From contig OY992536.1 of NCBI GenBank assembly GCA_963921195.1, positions 322,789,038 through 322,853,037 of the forward strand: a stretch of 64,000 nt of DNA, in the 5' to 3' direction. This stretch comes from Pegoplata infirma. Its lineage: Eukaryota; Arthropoda; Insecta; Diptera; Anthomyiidae. The position numbers were made by a program, and so were the translations under genes. The stretch's first letter is position 1; each line of letters opens with the position of its first letter. Below, piece after piece: positions 57,961-64,000 of the stretch. Under the pieces are notes generated by a model. That model saw nothing but the letters and a program-made list of their open reading frames with translations, searched no databases and had not been told where the DNA came from.

Positions 57961-57963
57961 ACT

Positions 57964-58390
57964 AGAGATGGGCGCGAAATTAAAATTAAAATTAAAATAT
58001 TGCTCACGCACGATTACGCACGGAATTTTTTTGTTCTGCTCACGTTCACGCACGCTAACGTGAGTAGCTAAACTTTTTCTCACGCTTACGAAGACTCATG
58101 AAATTAAAATAAACTATTTTTTTTACTTTTTTCGGTTAATTGTGCGCAACAAAGTATATAATTTCCTAAAAACAATCATAAAAATTTATTCAAATCAAAA
58201 TTGTATATTATTAACCCTTTAAATTCAATATGATGATAATTTTCTTACTTGTTTTCTGTTTCAGAAAGCACAAAACAATCACATCAACTCACGAAACAAA
58301 ACATACTCACGCACACTCACGCACGCTCTCGCACGAAAATATTTTCCCTAATCACGCGCACTCACGATCACAATTGCGTAATTTAGAGTA
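57964..58390. mobile_element. Probable hAT-like fragment with CTCACGCACG motifs
   Basis: Starts TAGAGATGGGCGCGAA. CTCACGCACG, CTCACGTTCACGCACGCTAA and GCTCTCGCACG phrases recur near both ends. A pair TGCTCACGCACG / CTCACGAT suggests subterminal repeats. No target duplication proven. Confidence 0.45.
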
Positions 58391-58490
58391 GAATTTTTAG
58401 ACTTTAAAAAAAAATCGAAGGACTTTTTCAAAAGTCGATTTTAATTTTTAAACTTTAAAAAATAAGTGATAATTACTTCAAATAATTTTT

Positions 58491-58771
58491 ATACCCTCCA
58501 ACTACAGTATGGGGGTATACTCACTTTGTCATTCCGTTTGTAACGCATCGAAATATCGGTCGGGGACCTCATAAAGTATACATATATATTATTGATCTAT
58601 GATCGATTCTAAGACTTTTCTAGAATGTCCGTCCGTCCGTCTGTATAAGACACGATGCAGTCCAAAATAAAGGAGATAGACTCGTTAAGTTTGGCAGGAA
58701 TATGTCTTTTGGTCCTAGGCAGTTTAAGTTCGTAAATGGGCAAAATCGGACCAGGGGGAAAAAAGTTCCCC
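58491..58771 (-). mobile_element. DINE-like copy g, 3' half (split by LINE)
   Basis: ATACCCTCCAACTACAGTAT, GTCATTCCGTTTGTAACGCA, GTCCGTCCGTCCGTCTGT, GATGCAGTCCAAAATAAAGG and ATCGGACCAGGGGGAA match the reverse complement of copy f. Continues at 61067. Confidence 0.85.
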
Positions 58772-58799
58772 CCATAAGAACTTTACTGCGTCCTTTTCA

Positions 58800-60203
58800 T
58801 TTTCGGAACTTCGTAGTACTTCAAAACCAGCAACGAAGCGCTCTATTTTTTTATATGAAAAGGCTCGTTGGGCTGAGCTTAACGATTTCTTTCAGCATTT
58901 CAACTGGAAACTTTGCTTTCTGGATGACAATGTTAACGCTGCGGCAGAAATGATAGTGAATGTGATAATGCTGGGAATGAAATTATTCATTCCATCCAAG
59001 CAAATTTCGACTAAACCTAAACATAAGTGCTGGTTTAATCAGACGTGCCGGAATGCAGTCAGATCCAGAGAGGATACGTTCAGTAATTGGCGGAATGACA
59101 AAAACCCAGTTACTGATGCGTTACGCAAACAGGCGAGAAATGAATGTGCCAGAGTACTCAGACGTGAAAAGCTTCTTTACGAACAGCGTCTGCGTGCTAA
59201 GGTCCTTGCTGCTCCGCGGGGTAGTAAGACCTTTTGGTCATTTGTTAAAAGGGTAAAGAATAATACTAGTTCATCCATTCCAACCCTTATAATGAATGAC
59301 CAAATATTCACTGACCCGGTTGATAAAGCCAACCTTTTTGCTGACATGTTTGCAAGGAATTCATACTTGCCGGAAAGCCATCAACCACCGCCCGAACTCG
59401 AAAGGGTTTCCGTTACTATGTCTAAGATATTTTTTCGAGCGCGTGCAGTTAAAAGGGTTCTTGAAGATCTCAACATAAATAAGTCCCCGGGGCCGGATGG
59501 TATTACGGCTGTAGTACTGAAGAAGTGTGCATTGTCGTTGTCTCGTCCTTTGGCAACGCTATTTAGCTACTCGTACCGGGTAGGAGTTTTTCCCTCTTGT
59601 TGGAAGGTAGCTAACGTCCAGCCAATCCCGAAAAAGGGTGAGGCTACAAACCCTGAAAACTACCGTCCAATAGCAATTTGCTCTACGCTCTCGAAAGTCA
59701 TGGAGAGCATGATCAATCACCACTTGGTAAATTATCTGGAGTCCAATTCACTCTTGTGTGATCGACAGTATGGCTTTCGTAGAGGTCGTTCTACGGGGGA
59801 CCTGTTAGCGTTACTTTCGGAACGTTGGAGTCGTTCTATTCACAAATTTGGTGAAAGCAAAGTGGTTGCTCTAGATATTTCCAAAGCGTTTGATCGTGTG
59901 TGGCACGGTGCACTCGTTTCAAAACTTATTGCGTTTGGTGTCGGTAGCGATTTCTCTCGACTTATATCGAGCTTTCTCAGAGACCGCTCTATACGAGTTG
60001 TTATAGATGGGTTCTCATCAAATGAGTTTCATTTAAATTCAGGGGTACCGCAAGGCTCTGTTCTTTCTCCTACACTTTTTCTTATTTTTCTTAATGAACT
60101 CCTGGGTCTAACTTCCAATCCTATCTATTCTTTCGCAGATGACAGCAAAATTTGTCATTTTCCTTTAATCATAGACCAAACCTTTCTGAGGTTGAAGCTA
60201 TGA
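58800..60203 (+). pseudogene. LINE reverse transcriptase, linker and RT domain
   Basis: Open from about 58800, with the first ATG at 58950 (417 codons). Counting from that ATG: WFNQTCR at 28-34 (post-endonuclease linker), KSPGPDG 178-184, NYRPI 237-241, FRRGRST 276-282, LDISKAFDRVW with catalytic Asp309, GVPQGSVLSP 365-374, and FADDS with Asp397-Asp398. All three catalytic aspartates are present. It is needed for target-primed reverse transcription. Broken by a shift of one base just after the FADD box and truncated at the 5' end, so it cannot make the full protein. Upstream in-frame codons (KPATKRS, KARWAELNDFF) show that the ATG is not the real start. Confidence 0.93.
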
Positions 60204-61000
60204 GGCGGAACATGAATGACACACTCAATCATGACCTCACGACAATCTCCGAGTGGGGTCTTGCGAATAGGGTCGATTTTAATGCTCGTAAGACCCAATG
60301 TTGTATGTTGACCCACAGGCGACTTGTGGAATCAGCGTCATCTGTATCCATGGGTGGTATAGCTATTGAGGAATCAGAAACTCTTGATGTTCTAGGCATG
60401 AAAATCCAATGTGATGTTCGTTGGAACAAACATGTTTTTAAAGTGTCGAAAGAAGCATTCAAGTGCCTTGGTTTCTTAAAACGGTGCAAGAATTACTTCA
60501 CTCCATCTGATCTCCTCACTATTTATACCGCCTTTATCCGGCCGAAAATGGAATACAACTCCCATATCTGGGCAGGTGCTTCAAGGTCTATCTTGAAGCT
60601 TCTGTATCGGGTGCAAAGGAGTGCGTTGAAGCTAATCAATGACAGTAGGGTATCCAACTCTATTGACTCATTGGAGCCTCGTCGGAATGTGGGTTGTGCG
60701 TCATTGTTCTATCGATATTACCACGGTAAGTGTTCAGCTGAAATGGGAGAACTCATCCCTGTTACGCGGGTGCATGGCCGTAGTACTCGCCTTTCCAGCA
60801 GATCACATCCGTTTGTTGTTGACTGTCCAATGTCTCGCACAACGCATAACAGAGAAAATTCGTTTCTCGGTCGAACCAGCCGTATGTGGAATAAACTCCC
60901 GGCAGAAGTCTTTCCAGTCGGCTATAATTTAGAAAAATTCAAATTAAATGTCCACAAACACTACTCCCTCTTTCCTTCTCCTCATAACCTATTTTCCTAA
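60152..61000 (+). pseudogene. LINE ORF, C-terminal part in shifted frame
   Basis: Continues the RT ORF in the -1 frame from about 60152. Contains ISEWGLANRVDFNARKTQ (32-49), the RT-thumb FIRPKMEYNSHIW (128-140), LLYRVQRSALKLI, LFYRYYHGKCS and WNKLPAEVFP near the end. Such a tail follows RT in Jockey/CR1-group LINEs. Together with the upstream frame this is the most complete coding sequence in the window. Confidence 0.9.
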
Positions 61001-61066
61001 TACCAAAACAATGCATTGCATTAGTAGGGTGCATCCCCTGAGTGTTGGCTCAAAGTAAAAAAAAAA

Positions 61067-61378
61067 CAATTTGATGTCAGAAAAGTTCTGGGTCCTACAC
61101 TTGGACTTAGGAAATAAAAAAAAATTTTTTTTTGCCCGCCCCCCTTTTGTGGGCGTGGATATTAAAAATGTTTTTATATAATGATAAAATTGTATTAGGT
61201 AAGTTCAAAAAGCATAATAAATGAATTTTTAAACATCTACAGAATGGGTTTATGTGTCCCCCAATGACCCCTACTGACCCCCCCCCCAAAAAAAAATGCC
61301 CCTGAAATTTTTTTTAAATTTTTTTTTTATATGTTGGAGGGTATTATAGATTCGGCACAGCCGAACTCTTACTTGTTT
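61067..61378 (-). mobile_element. DINE-like copy g, 5' half
   Basis: GCCCGCCCCCCTTTTGTGGG, a C run near 61280, TTGGAGGGTATTATAGATTC, hairpin TTCGGC-ACA-GCCGAA and terminal CTCTTACTTGT. Compared with copy f, a few dozen bases at the LINE insertion point are missing. Confidence 0.85.
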
Positions 61379-61380
61379 TA

Positions 61381-62527
61381 TATTTTTTTTCTAAAACTAC
61401 ATTTAGATACCAACGTTTTCCAACCTTTTTTTAAGATATCTATATTTTTTACTGGTCAAAATTATTTGAATTTTTTATTTTTTTTTTTAAATCGCCATTT
61501 TGAAAAATGATATAAAAATCTAAAAATTTGAGTGCAAGTTGCATTTAATACTTACTAAAACATGTAACAAAAAAAATAATCGAAGGGGGTCGGGTCTAAA
61601 AGTGAGTGATTTGGCCTGGAATGCCCCATATATATCTTAAGTTTCAGGCAAATCAGTTCATAAAGGTTGACATACTTCCATTGTGAGTGTATAAATTATG
61701 TACATAAATAGACAATTAAAAATCCAAATCCGCCCCTCTTTAATGCAATGCATTGTGTTGGTATTGGGAAAATAGGTTATAAGGAGAAGAAAAAAGGGAT
61801 TAGTGTTTGTTGACATTTAATTTGAATTTTTATTAAATTGTAGTTTACTGTGAACCTCTTCGGGGAGTTTATTCCACAAGCGACTGGTTCGACCGAGACA
61901 CAAATGTTCTTTGTAATGCAATATGCGATACATTGTACAATCAACAACGAACCCCTTGGGTCCAGATCCCCTTGGCCCGAGACCTCATTGGGTTATTTAA
62001 GGGTCACCAAAATAGAACAAAACGGAAAAAAAAACTTTTCTCCGTTTTGTTCTATCTTGCTTAGTTTTAGATATACGGGAACTTAAGGGCCTGATAGGGC
62101 CTTGAAAATCTTAAAATCTGAATAACTCAAAAACTATTACCCGAAATGCTCTTGGTTTTTTTACGGTAGTGTTCTACAAGTCAAGGGGTACAAAATGGTG
62201 TTGGACTTTTTCTCGTAGCGGCAGCATTTACGGAGATATGTTCATTAGAGTGATATTTTTTCATAATTTTTTTTATTTTTCCAAGGACACTAAGAAAACT
62301 ATGTCATTAAAGGTGATACTTGATAGTTTTTGTATTTTTTAAATTTTGGAGAACAGTGCAAATATATTTTCATAGGAAAACTGACCAAGTGTAAAGAGTA
62401 TGACAATATCAGGAAAAAACTTAAAACGTCAAAAAATATACGTGTGTCATCGATAATTTTGCAGTGACTGTAAAAAAAATATAAAAATTTTCAACTTGAA
62501 ATTGACATTTCCAGAATAAAATGTTAA
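61381..62527. repeat. Mosaic of repeat fragments
   Basis: 61640-61682 (CAAATCAGTTCATAAAGGTT ... CATACTTCCATTG) is a decayed Harbinger-like end. 61736-61925 is a minus-strand LINE 3' fragment. 62036-62075 matches the repeat at 1900. 62525 has CAGTGTTGCC, a possible lone hAT end. Confidence 0.55.
61736..61925 (-). mobile_element. LINE 3' fragment
   Basis: TTAATGCAATGCATTGTGTT, AAAATAGGTTATAAGGAGAA and GGGGAGTTTATTCCACAAGC match the complement of 60885-61025. Lacks the poly(A) and last UTR bases. Confidence 0.8.
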
Positions 62528-63289
62528 CAGTGTTGCCAATTTTATTAGTTTTTGCTCGAATGAAGCGGGTTTACATTTGTGTTGGGCGTTTTTTAGCTAT
62601 TTTGGGCGAGTTATTTTGAAAATAAAATTTGGCAATATTGTTTTTTTTTTTGTTTTGTTTTGTTTTTATTTTATTGTATTTCTTGTTCTTTCTCGCAATG
62701 CGAGAACTCGCACTTGTTGTTTCATTCGATCAATCCTAAAAAAATCCAATACAGAAACTAGCAAGTATCATACCACCTTAACTGCTTGTAGTTTATTAAA
62801 AAAAGTAATTATCAAAGTTATTTTAATATAAAAATCACATATTTTATTTAGGATTTCCTGTTTTCTGCAAGTTCTGTATTAAAAAAAAAAATAAATTACT
62901 GTCTTAAAAATTAATTTTTCGTTACATTTAAATTCGGCAGTAAAAATTTTCTTCTATATTTTTTTTTCAGTTTATTAACATTTTTGTTAGTCATTTAATT
63001 AACACTTTTGGAATGGTTTTTAAATAAAATTTCATTTGTTTTGAGTGAATATTCACTAAAATTTACCGACATAATTTTTTAACTGTATCAGGGCAAATTT
63101 TTGTTCTACTAAATTTAAAAGAGCGCCACAGGTTAAAATTATCGGATTTGGCTAAATCTCCCATTTTTTTATTAAAATTTTAGGAAATTTCATGAACTAT
63201 TTGCAAAAAAATGTTTCTCCAAATTTTAGTAAGGTATGGTGAGTGAGTCACTGATCAGTCAGTTTAGTTTTGATATACATATATCGGAT
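62528..63289. other. No supported gene
   Basis: AT-rich. TTAAATTCGGCAGTAAAAAT near 62928 is loosely complementary to 14155-14170. Nothing else stands out. Confidence 0.35.
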
Positions 63290-63422
63290 TCACCCTCCCC
63301 TTTGAACCCTCCCCTATGATATTGGGCAGCTAATAAAAAATAGGTTAATCTTATTTTCCACCCCTTTTTCCTATATACAAGTTTCAGGACAATCGGTGGG
63401 TGCCCTGTGAAAGACCTTCCTT
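63290..63422 (+). mobile_element. Harbinger-like right-end fragment
   Basis: ATTGGGCAGCTA, GGTGGGTGCCC, GTGAAAGACCTTCCTTG|TCA match the right end at 50270-50403. No left partner in the window. Confidence 0.6.
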
Positions 63423-64000
63423 GTCAGATACTGATTTTTTTCATTGAGAAAATTATAAATTATTTTTGATATGACTTTTTGACTCAGGATCTAAAAAATA
63501 CAAGATATTTCGTCAAAAAAGCAGTAATTTAAAAATTAACAACATTGCATTTCCAATATCTTATCATGCGAAATTTTCAAATTACTGCTGGAAAATTGTC
63601 ATGCTATATGCGTATTCTGGCGGTATCAGAAATCAGTGAAAACAGGTTGTTGCAAAATGATTTATGTAGTGTTTATTTTCACACATTGATGAATTTATTT
63701 GTATGAAAGAATGTATGATGAATGTTTTTATTCGCTTTGTTGTTTTACTTAATTTTATTAACATCATAAAAAATATAACATTTTCAAACATGCATATAAC
63801 TAAAACACTTTGTTAACAACGACCACCCATTTACACAGAGAATTTTGTGTGTTTTTCTAAATACAATTTTCCTTAGGGCGACACCGTTTTTGATGGGAAA
63901 ATTTAGTAAAATTATAAAAAAATATTTGTTTGGTAAAAGTTTTAAATTTTAAGAATATCGTATGTATTTATGATATTTTTGAATATTTAAATCAATATAA
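63423..64000. other. No supported gene
   Basis: AT-rich, no repeat shared with the rest of the window recognised. Confidence 0.35.

Larger units (their letters stand above)
58775..61066 (+). mobile_element. 5'-truncated Jockey/CR1-like LINE inserted in DINE g
   Basis: Coding sequence starts abruptly after the DINE, lacking the endonuclease domain. The ORF runs through a linker, reverse transcriptase and C-terminal domain to about 61000, with one frameshift near 60150. A short 3' UTR contains AATGCATTGCATTAG and CATCCCCTGAGTGTTGGCTC, then a poly(A) near 61056-61066. Other fragments of the family: 9231-9460 (minus), 26695-26826, 61736-61925 (minus). Clade is uncertain within the Jockey/CR1 group. 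Confidence 0.92.

Overview
This is a strongly AT-rich, gene-poor stretch of eukaryotic nuclear DNA. It is most likely from a brachyceran fly. That is an inference from several copies of a DINE/INE-1 (Helentron-type) repeat carrying a (GGAC)n core, together with a Jockey/CR1-like LINE, hAT-like, PIF/Harbinger-like and TA-target inverted-repeat elements, and tRNA-derived SINE-like sequences. I found no intact host gene, rRNA, functional tRNA or CRISPR array. Nearly everything recognisable is a transposable element, usually nested in another.

Layout. 0.7-5.6 kb: a foldback, a DINE copy split by a hAT-like repeat and a 938-bp TA-target element, then another foldback. 6.7-10.7 kb: a Harbinger-like MITE, then a hAT-like element with an 8-bp target duplication that holds a decayed copy of an arthropod multicopy protein gene, itself hit by a LINE fragment. 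13-23 kb: a SINE-like tRNA repeat, two copies of a TIR element that carries two divergent tRNA-like sequences, a second Harbinger-like MITE, a 2.6-kb TA-target element and a foldback. 24.2-26.2 kb: a giant foldback with one insertion in each arm. 26.8-34.7 kb: two long repeats made of degenerate short arrays between G-tracts, with smaller elements and a CTTTT microsatellite inside. 36.4-40.1 kb: a TIR element with a broken ORF and a perfect 34-bp palindrome. 40.9-44.7 kb: a DINE, a minisatellite, and a TIR element interrupted by a Mutator/FB-style foldback with a 9-bp duplication. 45.6-50.4 kb: a Russian doll of a Harbinger-like element holding a hAT-like foldback that holds a hAT MITE, a DINE and another hAT MITE. 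51.5-57.3 kb: two long DINE copies and a second kind of TIR element with twin tRNA-like sequences. 58.5-61.4 kb: a DINE copy split by the best-preserved gene of the window, a 5'-truncated LINE with recognisable reverse transcriptase and one frameshift.

The most interesting pattern is the repeated pairing of two different tRNA-like (A-box/B-box) modules, oriented outward, inside TIR elements whose ends are otherwise unrelated. The second is the number of long, nearly loopless palindromes. Several insertions can be dated relative to one another because the opposite palindrome arm, or a sister copy, preserves the empty site. All family names come from terminal structure and remembered family hallmarks; no database search was possible. 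Boundaries given as approximate are good to a few tens of bases.
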